This document shows, piece by piece, positions 43,568 to 52,240 of a stretch of DNA of 64,000 nucleotides. The notes beneath the pieces are model-generated. The model saw nothing but the letters and a program-made list of their open reading frames with translations, searched no databases and was not told the DNA's origin. The stretch is from Rosettibacter firmus (GTDB taxonomy: Bacteria; Bacteroidota; Ignavibacteria; Ignavibacteriales; Melioribacteraceae). The position numbers and the translations under genes were made by a program. The stretch is taken from positions 372,001 to 436,000 of the forward strand of contig NZ_JAYKGJ010000001.1 of the NCBI RefSeq assembly GCF_036860695.1, read 5' to 3'. Numbering within the stretch: position 1 is the first letter of the stretch; each line of letters begins with the position of its first letter.

Positions 43568-45254
43568 TACTGCCTCCATTTAAATACTTTGCGATGAAGT
43601 CAATTATATTAAGTGCGGATACGAAATTTTTCAGTGATGTACTTGAATAATATAATCCAAAAACATTATCAATTACTTTTTGAATTATCTCATCCTTTTT
43701 TTCTTTTGCAGCTTTTGAATTTTTTATTAATCTCTCCAGTTCCGTCAAAATCATTTTATCGTGAACTTTTTCTTTTTTATGAATAGCTTCTGAAAATTCT
43801 ATCTGGAAATTCTTAATAAAGCTGTTAGATATTTCATTTGAATTAAGAATCTTTGATAATAAATTAAAATGGTCTAAAACAAAAATGTTATCTCTATGCC
43901 AATTATAGATTGTCTTAATAATCTCTCCAGAATGCTTCATAACAGAAATTGCAAATGCATTTTTTTCACTGGAAATATTCTTTGCATCTTTTTCTAGCTT
44001 ACGACATTCATCTATTACAACATTTAATGGGGTTTTATAATGCGCTATAACTATACCAGCAGAAAACGTAATTTTATCTTTCAAAAAATTATTAACCTGT
44101 GAATTAATAATATTATCAAAATTTTTGTGCAGGGTTTTTAATTCTGTAAACAAATAATTCAAATTCATAAAAGCCATAAAATCATCGCCACCAGAATAAA
44201 CTATGCTACCAGCAGATTCATGTAACTTTGTTTGATTTATAAAATCATTTAATGATTTAGCTAAAGTTTTTTGAAATTCTTTTAGTTCGTGTTTATAATT
44301 TTCTTTAAGTTTTTTGCCAGCGACTATATCCCCCATTGAATCTGCATCAAACATAACAAGTGAATAGTAAGATGGGAAAGTAAGGTTTTTAGATGTTGCA
44401 TATTTTTTTAATTCCCTATGACATTTAATTATTTCATCAATAGATTTTATAAGTGAACTGAAGCCCTGTTTTTCAAAATACTTTTTATTAAGATTTTCTT
44501 CGTAATAAAGCTGGGCATCAAATAAACTACCAAAACATTGTTGGAATTTATTAAGTATATTTTTCCCTTCGTCATTATTCTCTATTTTATTAATAGTATC
44601 ACTTAATGCTATTTCAGCTGTTGATGGATAACTTTTATCAATGTAAAACCTTTTAGTAAAACATATAGCACATAATCCTTCTCCAGGATTGATAAGACCT
44701 TTTATTTGATCAGAAATTTTATTGTCATCATTTTTTATAATTACATTACGTTGCCCGCATATAGAACATTTTCTACCACGTTCTTCCAACTGAATAAAAG
44801 GTCTATAATTTTTAATTGAAGATAATTGCTTTTCAACATTTTCATAATCTTCGTAGTAATCACTATTTAAATTAATAGCTGTCCAGTAAATTTCGAGAAA
44901 CGATTCAATTTGCTTTATAAAAATTTTATTACTTATTAAATCCAGCTTAAGATATTTAATGAAAATTTCATTAGCTTTTTCTTTAAAATAATTTCGAACT
45001 GAATTTTCAACTATCTCTCCAAGTTTTTGAACTTCTTCATCATTTTCTTTATTGATGAGTGCCAAGAATCTATTGGGCAAATGCTTATTTGATTTAAAGG
45101 GGAAAATAATTTCATTATCATTAAAATGATTCATTGCGTTTCTTATTAAATCTGAAATTAACTGACTCCCTGTAAATAAATCTTTAGTTTTTCTTGCCTG
45201 GGCAATAAAAGATTGAACAGGACTTATAGTAAAAACAAAAAGATAACTATTCAT
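43551..45254 (-). CDS. cas10: Type III-B Cas10/Cmr2 without HD domain
   Basis: 567 aa, on the short side. It begins directly with the Palm-like Cmr2 motif VFTISPVQSFIAQARKTKDL, so there is no N-terminal HD nuclease. A zinc site uses C163, C166, C195 and C198. The cyclase Palm carries LVMFDADSMGDIVAGKKL (299-316) and IVYSGGDDFMAF with GGDD at 355-358. It should therefore make cyclic oligoadenylates but not cut DNA, so immunity of this system would depend on the signalling effectors and RNA cleavage. The start overlaps cmr1 by 4 nt. Confidence 0.93.
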   Translation of the reverse strand: MNSYLFVFTISPVQSFIAQARKTKDLFTGSQLISDLIRNAMNHFNDNEIIFPFKSNKHLPNRFLALINKENDEEVQKLGEIVENSVRNYFKEKANEIFIKYLKLDLISNKIFIKQIESFLEIYWTAINLNSDYYEDYENVEKQLSSIKNYRPFIQLEERGRKCSICGQRNVIIKNDDNKISDQIKGLINPGEGLCAICFTKRFYIDKSYPSTAEIALSDTINKIENNDEGKNILNKFQQCFGSLFDAQLYYEENLNKKYFEKQGFSSLIKSIDEIIKCHRELKKYATSKNLTFPSYYSLVMFDADSMGDIVAGKKLKENYKHELKEFQKTLAKSLNDFINQTKLHESAGSIVYSGGDDFMAFMNLNYLFTELKTLHKNFDNIINSQVNNFLKDKITFSAGIVIAHYKTPLNVVIDECRKLEKDAKNISSEKNAFAISVMKHSGEIIKTIYNWHRDNIFVLDHFNLLSKILNSNEISNSFIKNFQIEFSEAIHKKEKVHDKMILTELERLIKNSKAAKEKKDEIIQKVIDNVFGLYYSSTSLKNFVSALNIIDFIAKYLNGGSNENKN

Positions 45255-46231
45255 AAAATAGTCTCCATTTCATTTGCAAGATTATTATTAAATTCTTCTA
45301 TTACTTTATTGTAAGCTTGGTTATTTAGATTTTTATGCAGGTTATCTGGATATTTATATGGTATGCAAAAAATATAACCCTCATATTGATTATCTTTATT
45401 TTGAAAAACAGAAAGGAAATATGGTTTTGCATGGCGTTCTATATAAGTCATAGTTTTTTTATTATCTATTATTGGAGCACTAATATACTGTCGCTTATTA
45501 AATACATGTTTACCTTCTAATCCTGTTCTTACTTTATGGTAAATATCACCTAAATTTGCTAATGCTTTATCCCATGTTTCACAACTTTGATGTAGTTTAA
45601 ATACTTTTGTATTATTAGATATCGCAGTATATTTTGCTGGTAATATAGTTTTTAAATTATTCAATATTTCTATAACTTTTTCTACATTATCTAATCCATA
45701 ATCATTAATCTTAAACTTCCCAAAACCATTTCTACACTTTGAGCCTAGCCCTCCAACGATAGAAGCTAATAGTAGTGCATTTTCTATTTCTGTAATTTGC
45801 TTATCTGATAAATTGTCATAATTAAAAATTAGTTTAAAGGAACTATCTGGGCATATATATTTTCTTGAAATTCCATTTCTGGGTTCAACTATCCCAAAAC
45901 ATAAATAATTCAATATGTTCATATTTATGTATTTACCTTTAACCTCTACTTCTTTATTATGCAACGGAAAATTTTCTCTTCGACACTCTATATTATTTTG
46001 TTCAATTCTTATAATTACTTTGCTTTTCATTTGATTGTCATTATTACTCCCACCAAAAATTTTAATATCGTTTTGATGTAATTGTTCGATGGATAAGTTT
46101 CCATGCATAGCACGCCACCAATATCTCAAAACTCCTTTAAAAGAAGGAGCTCTAAGTTCTGCTTCTTTATTGTTAGCTCCACCTAAAAACATAGGTGTAA
46201 TTACTTTACAGTTATAAATTCTTTCTATCAT
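45251..46231 (-). CDS. cmr1: Type III-B RAMP protein Cmr1
   Basis: About 326 aa from ATG 46231, which has an AAGGA box; an upstream extension to 46282 lacks similarity. YNCKVITPMFLGGANNKEAE and LRAPSFKGVLRYWWRAMHG are the Cmr1 signature. LLASIVGGLGSKCRNGFGKF is the glycine-rich RAMP loop. First gene of the cmr operon, 267 nt after the Lon-Csx3 gene stop. Confidence 0.92.
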   Translation of the reverse strand: MIERIYNCKVITPMFLGGANNKEAELRAPSFKGVLRYWWRAMHGNLSIEQLHQNDIKIFGGSNNDNQMKSKVIIRIEQNNIECRRENFPLHNKEVEVKGKYINMNILNYLCFGIVEPRNGISRKYICPDSSFKLIFNYDNLSDKQITEIENALLLASIVGGLGSKCRNGFGKFKINDYGLDNVEKVIEILNNLKTILPAKYTAISNNTKVFKLHQSCETWDKALANLGDIYHKVRTGLEGKHVFNKRQYISAPIIDNKKTMTYIERHAKPYFLSVFQNKDNQYEGYIFCIPYKYPDNLHKNLNNQAYNKVIEEFNNNLANEMETIL

Positions 46232-46498
46232 ATACTTATTCCTTAAGTAATTCTTAATTAATAAGAGGTGTATAGAATCCACTTTTAAAAATTTTTTCGA
46301 TGTTTTTATGTAATTAATAATATATAAGAAGAAATATTTATTATTTTTTGGTGAGAATTAACTGAACATAATTCATACAATAAAAAGGCTGGATGATTAG
46401 GAAAAAACAATAATTAAATTAATCATATACCCTCATTTATTTTATTTAATAGTAACAACAACTGTAAAATTTTTTCGAATTTTATTGAAAGCAAAAAA

Positions 46499-47575
46499 TT
46501 AAAAATTCCCTTCTATTCGAAAGAAAAAATACTCCCCCGGTTTTAATTTTGATACACCACTATTAGATGTTCTAATTACAATTGCAGTATTTTTATCTGC
46601 TTCTTTATAACTGGGATAATTAACAGCTAAAAAGTTTGGTAATGAATTAATTATTTCAGGGAAACTAAAAATCATTGTATAAACAGAAATTGGGGCACGA
46701 CCATCAATTATAACTCCATTTCCTTCATCCTTAAATAGCATAAGATTATTTCTAATAAACAAATTAATTTTTGTAAACTCATTTATTTTAATCGATATAT
46801 TAGTGGGTTGAAAAGAAACAACTTTGTGTTCTCCGAATTCAGAGCTTGCCAGTCTTTTTTCTAATAAAATATATCGTTTGACAAATTTGGATTTATAAAT
46901 TTTTTTAATCGATTCATCAAATATCTTTGCGATTATTGTATTTAATTCTTTGTTATCATCATCCGGATATATAAAATACTTTACATCAGGGAACTCATTT
47001 TTAATTGTTTTAAATTTTTGTTCAATCCCTTCAACCTTTTTTAAAATAAATTTATTGTCTACTCTTTCTATATCACCTGTAAAACAGTATTCATTAGAAA
47101 TTTCCTTTCCGGTTATAAATGAAATGATTGATAAGACCAAAGGTAATTTATATGAATCACCTTCAAGATGAAAATTATTATCCATAAATGAGAATGTTTT
47201 AATGCCGCACTTAAGCTCGCTTAAATCCCATTCAAGAATCAATAACTCAGGGAATTCTTCTTTAAGATAGCTTTCTATTAATTCAATACTAAGATTTATA
47301 TGCTTATTCCAATCATCAATAATTTTTATATCAGAGCTATAAGAATCTGTAACTTTAATTTTTTGTATTATCCCATCATTTTTTTGAACATCAACTAAAG
47401 GAAGGAATGTTTCGCCTGGTTTATTATCTATAAATTCTTTATAAAATTTTTTAATAGTATTTTTCTTGTTTTCAAAAAATATTTTATCATCAAGGTTACT
47501 GGTTTTGCAATTCTCACATAAATTTATTGCAGAAATGAATTTCCCTTCTTTGAATAATTTTTCTATCTCATTCAT
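46499..47575 (-). CDS. Lon-type peptidase fused to a Csx3-like domain
   Basis: 358 aa. Residues ~60-230 match the Lon S16 proteolytic domain: FHLEGDSYKLPLVLSIISFI with the expected catalytic serine at 141, CFTGDIERVDNKF, and KKVEGIEQKF with lysine 187 at the position of the Lon catalytic lysine. There is no AAA+ motor. Residues ~250-358 resemble Csx3: GVIIDGRAPISVYTMIF, then LAVNYPSYKEADKNTAIVI. The Csx3 ring-nuclease YDPR motif is not conserved (NYPSY), so this part may sense rather than destroy cyclic tetra-adenylate. The start overlaps the upstream gene by 8 nt. By analogy with CalpL (SAVED-Lon), cOA binding would switch on proteolysis of a partner encoded in the same operon. Confidence 0.75.
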   Translation of the reverse strand: MNEIEKLFKEGKFISAINLCENCKTSNLDDKIFFENKKNTIKKFYKEFIDNKPGETFLPLVDVQKNDGIIQKIKVTDSYSSDIKIIDDWNKHINLSIELIESYLKEEFPELLILEWDLSELKCGIKTFSFMDNNFHLEGDSYKLPLVLSIISFITGKEISNEYCFTGDIERVDNKFILKKVEGIEQKFKTIKNEFPDVKYFIYPDDDNKELNTIIAKIFDESIKKIYKSKFVKRYILLEKRLASSEFGEHKVVSFQPTNISIKINEFTKINLFIRNNLMLFKDEGNGVIIDGRAPISVYTMIFSFPEIINSLPNFLAVNYPSYKEADKNTAIVIRTSNSGVSKLKPGEYFFFRIEGNF

Positions 47576-48431
47576 AATTTATTAAGAAATTAGCATAATA
47601 ATCTTTATCATCAATAGTTAATGTGATTGTATAAAAAGCTTCGTCATCAAATTGTTTATTTATTGGTAAAGAATATCGATTAGTATCAGGAATGATTAAT
47701 TTATCAGCAATTAAGAATGATTCCCCATTTTCTAATATTTCTATTTTATCTATGTTTTTGTGTTTATCTGTAATGATAATCAAGTAATATTTATCGTCAA
47801 CACATGATAATCTTAAAATCATATCAGAAATATTAATTGGCAACTCATTTTTAAAATTGCTTACTCTTTCTTTATCCCAGAATTCCATGTTTTTGTATTC
47901 AGATTTAGAATCATGTGCAGCAAGTAAATAATAATCTGCTGATTCATAATTTTCAATTTTTGGTAAAGTTATAATTATAGGTTCAGTAGCATCTTCTTCA
48001 TAAATCTCTAATGCTCGTTCACGCAAGCTTGTTAATGACTCTAACAATTCATTTAAAAGTATTTTCTGCACTTCATCATAATTAAAAGTTGTAATTTTCA
48101 ATGAATTATTAATTTTTAATATAGTTTGTTGTTCTACTGTGCCAATGTAAACACTCAAGATTTCAGTAGGGATTACACCATCAGTTATCCTTATTACAAA
48201 TCTTTCTTTTGCAAAAACTTCATTGGCAATTGAATCATCTTTTAGTGAGACATCATTTTCATCTGCAAGATATTTGATAGGTGTTATCAAAGAAGCTCTT
48301 ACTACTTTATCTGAGATAATTTCAGTAATAATAAAATCCACTCCTTTAGAGGGGCATTTCCACATTTGACCAGTTTTTAATTCCTTTGGTGGGTTTAGCA
48401 TGTATTCTAAATATTTATATTCATTTGCCAT
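47568..48431 (-). CDS. Unknown protein with SH3/MazF-like N-terminus in the Lon-Csx3 operon
   Basis: 287 aa. The N-terminal ~90 residues (KTGQMWKCPSKGVDFIITEI, then VVRASLITPIKYLADENDV) follow the G-x-x-W start, strand and PIT/PLT pattern of SH3-like/MazF-type barrels, though the match is weak. The rest has a polar helical part and a C-terminal all-beta stretch (IPDTNRYSLPINKQFDDEAF). No catalytic motif is visible. It sits between the sigma-like gene (22 nt upstream) and the Lon-Csx3 gene (overlapping), so it is a likely partner: protease substrate, anti-sigma factor or adaptor. Confidence 0.55.
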   Translation of the reverse strand: MANEYKYLEYMLNPPKELKTGQMWKCPSKGVDFIITEIISDKVVRASLITPIKYLADENDVSLKDDSIANEVFAKERFVIRITDGVIPTEILSVYIGTVEQQTILKINNSLKITTFNYDEVQKILLNELLESLTSLRERALEIYEEDATEPIIITLPKIENYESADYYLLAAHDSKSEYKNMEFWDKERVSNFKNELPINISDMILRLSCVDDKYYLIIITDKHKNIDKIEILENGESFLIADKLIIPDTNRYSLPINKQFDDEAFYTITLTIDDKDYYANFLINYE

Positions 48432-48453
48432 AAAAATATTTTCCTAATCTTAT

Positions 48454-49497
48454 TTATATATCACTCAGATTAAATTCAGATTCAATATGATCCATAAATT
48501 TTTCGATTGCTTGATATAATTGTATATCGTCGGATTCAAATAGATTTTTAAGATCTAAAATTAATAGTATATCTGATAGATAATTTTTAATAGTTTGTAA
48601 AGATAATTTTTTATTGAATCTCAATAATATATAATCGCTTACTTCCTGAAGTGTAAAACCTGCTTTATAGTAAAGATAAAAACATATTTTATAAAATTTA
48701 GATTTTGTATCGTTCTGTAAGTAATAAGTAATTCTTTTATTACTTACTTCTACAAATTTATCCAGGTCTATATAATCTAAATCTAATTTTTCATTGCTTT
48801 CAAGATTAGTTTCAGATAAGGAAAAGGAATTATCATCTTCATCTTTCTCGTCAATAATAACAATAGAAAATTTATTAACATCACTATTACTTAAAAGTAT
48901 CTCTACTATATCAGAGACTGTTAGATAATAATTTTCTAAATTTTTAAGAATATCATAAACTGCTTCGTATACCGATTGACCATTTATTTTCCCAAGTGTA
49001 TCTTCACTATTCTGTCGAAGGATAAAGAATTTTCTGATTTCAACATATCCATCATAGACTTTATTATTTTTAGAATTACTCACAGAGTAATACTGATTTT
49101 TACGAATTATTTTGTTTTCATCAAGCAACCTTTCAAGTGCTTTTATTACAAGATTTTTCAAATTCGGATATTCGCTTGCTATCAGTCCTTTATTACTAAT
49201 TTTTCTATAACAGGATTTAATAACATTACTAACATAAGATACAATTACCTTATCGTTAGCATCGCTCTTCATTAGCTTTTCTTTCCAGAATTCATTTTTC
49301 TGAAAAGATTCTAAAAGAGTTGCGATTGTTTCTTGAGTTAGTTCGTGAATTATTTCCTTATCAAATACTCTCCTATCATTAAGAAAACTTCTGACTATAT
49401 TTTCAGTCTGCTTAACAAGCTCCTTAAAGTAATTGATGGTAGCATTATTGGAAATAATTTCTCTAATAATGTCAGGAATTTGAATTTCTGCCCCCAT
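48454..49497 (-). CDS. Sigma-70-family-like protein (CalpS-like)
   Basis: 347 aa. The N-terminal ~150 residues show a region-2-like helical bundle (EIIHELTQETIATLLESFQK and VSYVSNVIKSCYRKISNKG). The C-terminal part has a region-4-like helix-turn-helix: FYLYYKAGFTLQEVSDYILL, then LSLQTIKNYLSDILLILDLK. The middle holds an acidic insertion. ECF sigma factors and the CalpS protein share this layout, but the match is judged by pattern. It overlaps the upstream MazF-like gene by 26 nt. In CalpL systems protease cleavage of the MazF-like CalpT releases the sigma factor; the same logic is suggested here. Confidence 0.62.
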   Translation of the reverse strand: MGAEIQIPDIIREIISNNATINYFKELVKQTENIVRSFLNDRRVFDKEIIHELTQETIATLLESFQKNEFWKEKLMKSDANDKVIVSYVSNVIKSCYRKISNKGLIASEYPNLKNLVIKALERLLDENKIIRKNQYYSVSNSKNNKVYDGYVEIRKFFILRQNSEDTLGKINGQSVYEAVYDILKNLENYYLTVSDIVEILLSNSDVNKFSIVIIDEKDEDDNSFSLSETNLESNEKLDLDYIDLDKFVEVSNKRITYYLQNDTKSKFYKICFYLYYKAGFTLQEVSDYILLRFNKKLSLQTIKNYLSDILLILDLKNLFESDDIQLYQAIEKFMDHIESEFNLSDI

Positions 49498-49951
49498 AAG
49501 ATGTATCCAGAATATTTGTTAATTTATTTTTAAGTTTATAACTAAGCTCTGTTAATTTCCTTTCAAATAATCTGGTATATCTATATTCTTTATAATGTAT
49601 AAGAAAAAATGTGGTCTTTTTTAATCTTTCGGGTGGAACTTTTGCAATTAAAATGGTGGGTTCATATTTATGAACTCTTGTAGTACCGGGTGCAAATAGA
49701 ACAGTATGATAATCGGTATAAGGAACGCTATTATCAAGTATTACAACCGGTCTATTAGCATCCTTATAATTTCTTCTTTCCTGACCAAAACTAATGTGTC
49801 TATCGTGTAATGCCCATATATCACCAAAATTTAAAAATACATCTTCGTTTATCCTGTTAATCATACGGTTTATTAGTCTTACTTCTCGCAGTTTTATGTT
49901 TTTATTGGTGTGTAATTTTTTCTTTAAGTATTCCAGTGATATAGTCTGCAT
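49472..49951 (-). CDS. MazF/PemK-like protein (CalpT-like)
   Basis: 159 aa. After a ~40-residue helical start comes a PemK/MazF barrel: FGDIWALHDRHISFGQERRN (43-62), RPVVILDNS (67-75) and VLFAPGTTRVHKYEP, the P-x-T loop. The C-terminal ~50 residues are basic and helical. MazF proteins are mRNA interferases; in the CalpL system a MazF homologue instead holds the sigma factor inactive until cut. First gene of the four-gene operon that ends in Lon-Csx3, so the same role is plausible. Without an antitoxin gene beside it, toxin function alone would be hard to explain. Confidence 0.7.
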   Translation of the reverse strand: MQTISLEYLKKKLHTNKNIKLREVRLINRMINRINEDVFLNFGDIWALHDRHISFGQERRNYKDANRPVVILDNSVPYTDYHTVLFAPGTTRVHKYEPTILIAKVPPERLKKTTFFLIHYKEYRYTRLFERKLTELSYKLKNKLTNILDTSYGGRNSNS

Positions 49952-50142
49952 ATATCAATTAAAAAATATTTTTAAAAAATTATAAAAATCACTTTTTATA
50001 AATAACAAATATGAAATATTTATTCAATAAAGAATTGTTCAATTATTGGAATAAAATTTATGATTTCAAAGTAATTTTAAGTTTAGACATTGAGTGTAGG
50101 GAGACTAATGAGGCGGGAAAAATTTAAGAATAAAAATGATTG

Positions 50143-50495
50143 TGGAGGTGCGGGGAGTCGAACCCCGGTCCGAAGTTACCTTTCTATGAACATCTACACA
50201 CTTAGCTTATCTTTTAAGTTTCATCTCGTTAACACCGATAAGCAGGTTTTAACGAGACTATTCCGTTAGAATTTCGCCTCGTCTACACGGACACTCGACT
50301 CGGCTATCGTATCTAATACGACGTTCTATCAAATCCCGATACGAGAGGATTTGAAGAACGGCTGCTTTTTATTATTAAGCAGCTAATGCGTAGTTATATT
50401 CGGCACTTATTTTTTTACCGTCGTTTAACGTGTCTACGGTGAACACGGTGTGCAGTTCAAAGAACGAGTAACTTCGTCGAAACCACGTCACCCCC
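50143..50495 (-). ncRNA. ssrA: Transfer-messenger RNA (tmRNA)
   Basis: The 5' end GGGGGTGACG (from 50495) pairs with the 3' end CACCTCC (50150-50144), giving the acceptor stem; the T arm with GGTTCGACTCC is at the 3' end. The reading frame for the tag encodes roughly AEYNYALAA before a TAA, followed by a TAA-rich stretch, the usual tmRNA arrangement. A CCA end is only partly encoded. It rescues stalled ribosomes. It starts 6 nt after the stop of the adenosyltransferase gene, so it is probably transcribed from a promoter inside or before that gene. Its 3' end faces the defence island, a common integration site. Confidence 0.96.
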
Positions 50496-50501
50496 AAAAT
50501 T

Positions 50502-51044
50502 TCAAAGATTCCATTTTATATCTTCAATTCCTGAAAAATTGTTCTCATAACGAGCAAGAACAAATAATAAATCTGAAAGCCTATTTAAATATACTTGTAT
50601 TTGAGGATTAATTTCTACATCTTTCATCAGTGCTACAACTTCTCTTTCAGCTCTCCTGCAAACAGTTCTTGCTAAATGTAAATATGCCGCTCCTTTTGTT
50701 CCACCCGGTAAAATGAAATTTTTTAGTTCTGGTAGCTTTTTGTCAAATTTATCAATTAATTCTTCAAGTTTCTTAACATAATTTTCATCTATACGAGATA
50801 TCCTAGAATTCTTATTTTCAACTGGTAATGATAAATCCGCTCCAATATTAAAAAGTTCGGACTGTATACCAGTTAAAACATCTTTTAGTTCCTTTGAATT
50901 ACATTCCAGAATAGAAATTCCAAGAACGGAATTTAATTCATCCACTGTGCCATAAGCCATAATTCTACGGTCATCTTTCCAAACTTTTTGTCCACCTAAT
51001 AAGTAAGTTTCCCCTTTATCCCCTTTTTTTGTATATATTTTCAT
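50502..51044 (-). CDS. Cob(I)alamin adenosyltransferase, PduO type
   Basis: 180 aa, normal length. MKIYTKKGDKGETYLLGG (ATP-binding K-x-G-D-x-G-x-T), VDELNSVLGI, then ILPGGTKGAAYLHLARTVCRRAEREVV: a complete PduO/CobO-like ATR signature, ending with NRLSDLLFVLARYEN. It makes adenosylcobalamin from cob(I)alamin and ATP. Its start overlaps the YgfZ stop by 4 nt (ATGA), and the tmRNA follows after 6 nt. Confidence 0.95.
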   Translation of the reverse strand: MKIYTKKGDKGETYLLGGQKVWKDDRRIMAYGTVDELNSVLGISILECNSKELKDVLTGIQSELFNIGADLSLPVENKNSRISRIDENYVKKLEELIDKFDKKLPELKNFILPGGTKGAAYLHLARTVCRRAEREVVALMKDVEINPQIQVYLNRLSDLLFVLARYENNFSGIEDIKWNL

Positions 51045-52099
51045 TTTGAAAATGGCAATTCAGTTATTGTAAAATTAATCTTTTTATTATTTATAAGAGC
51101 TGCGCAATTATTCTTTTCTAAATAATTTTTCCTTATAACAGCCAAACCAATTTTTTTCTTTAATAGTTCTGAATTAACGGTGGTTGTAATGAATCCAATA
51201 TCTTCTCCATTTTCGTTCTGGATTTCTGCAGGAATTGTAAATTCACAATTATCGTTATTAAGTATAATTCCACAAAGCTTTCGCTGAACTTTATTATAAG
51301 TATCGAGTCGTGCAATAACTTCCTGACCGATATAACATCCTTTAGTAAAACTAATTTCATTAATTAAATCAATTTCATGTGGATTGAAATTTAGATTAAT
51401 TTCAGTAACATCTGGCAAACCCATTTCAACTCTAAAGATATTATATGAATCTTCACCAACAAAATTAAGATCGAAAATACTTTTGTTATCTAAAACATAA
51501 TCAATAAAATCACTCAAATAATTTATGCCTATTAATATTTTGTAAATTCTTAAATCATATTTTTCTTTTTGTAAGAAAATTCGAAAATTTAAATTACTTT
51601 CAGATATATCAAGAAAGTTTTCATCTTTTAATTCATTTAGTTTTTCACCGACAATTAAAGTTAAGAATGATTCTGCCTGAGGACCAATTACATCTATCAG
51701 TAAATATTCATTAGAAATATTATTTATCTCTATTTCTTCCGTAATAATGTATTTATTAATCCAGTTAATTAACTTATTTGTTTCATCACGCAGACCAATA
51801 AGAAAATATTTATTCTCAAGGTTTAATAAAGTTGTTCTATCAATTAATCTCCCCTTTTCATTTAAGAAGAGTGTATTCTTTTTTTGAAATGGTTGAAGAT
51901 TTTTAAAATCATTAGTAGATACTCTATGAAGAAATTCAAGTGAATCTTTTCCTATCATTTGAATTATAACTGGATTATAAATTCTAAGAGCTACACCATA
52001 TCGAAGTGAATAATATTCATCTTTACAATTATTAACAATTTTCAATGTTGAATTTTCATAAATGCAATTTGGAAATTTACTCGTTAGAACTTCTTTCAT
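51041..52099 (-). CDS. ygfZ: YgfZ/GcvT-like folate-binding protein
   Basis: About 352 aa from ATG 52099, preceded by an AGGA box; a start at 52129 is possible. The YgfZ signature KGCYIGQEVIARLDTYNKVQ is present, together with the T-protein-like fold (LEFLHRVSTNDFKNLQPFQK). The family supports iron-sulfur cluster assembly using folate. Translation is coupled to the cobalamin adenosyltransferase downstream. Confidence 0.9.
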   Translation of the reverse strand: MKEVLTSKFPNCIYENSTLKIVNNCKDEYYSLRYGVALRIYNPVIIQMIGKDSLEFLHRVSTNDFKNLQPFQKKNTLFLNEKGRLIDRTTLLNLENKYFLIGLRDETNKLINWINKYIITEEIEINNISNEYLLIDVIGPQAESFLTLIVGEKLNELKDENFLDISESNLNFRIFLQKEKYDLRIYKILIGINYLSDFIDYVLDNKSIFDLNFVGEDSYNIFRVEMGLPDVTEINLNFNPHEIDLINEISFTKGCYIGQEVIARLDTYNKVQRKLCGIILNNDNCEFTIPAEIQNENGEDIGFITTTVNSELLKKKIGLAVIRKNYLEKNNCAALINNKKINFTITELPFSK

Positions 52100-52240
52100 A
52101 ATTTTTCCTGAATAATTTTCTTTATACATAGAGTTATTTTAATTAATTGTCATAAATACCAAAAAATACTAATAAACTTTGCGACCTCTGATAAACAATT
52201 AAATCGCCAAGTTTGCGAGATAATTAAGAATAGAAAAAGA

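Noticed and set aside
46283-46498. Search for a separate gene between Lon-Csx3 and cmr1
   Set aside because: The 216 nt hold no frame of useful length and no hairpin that stands out; probably the cmr promoter region.
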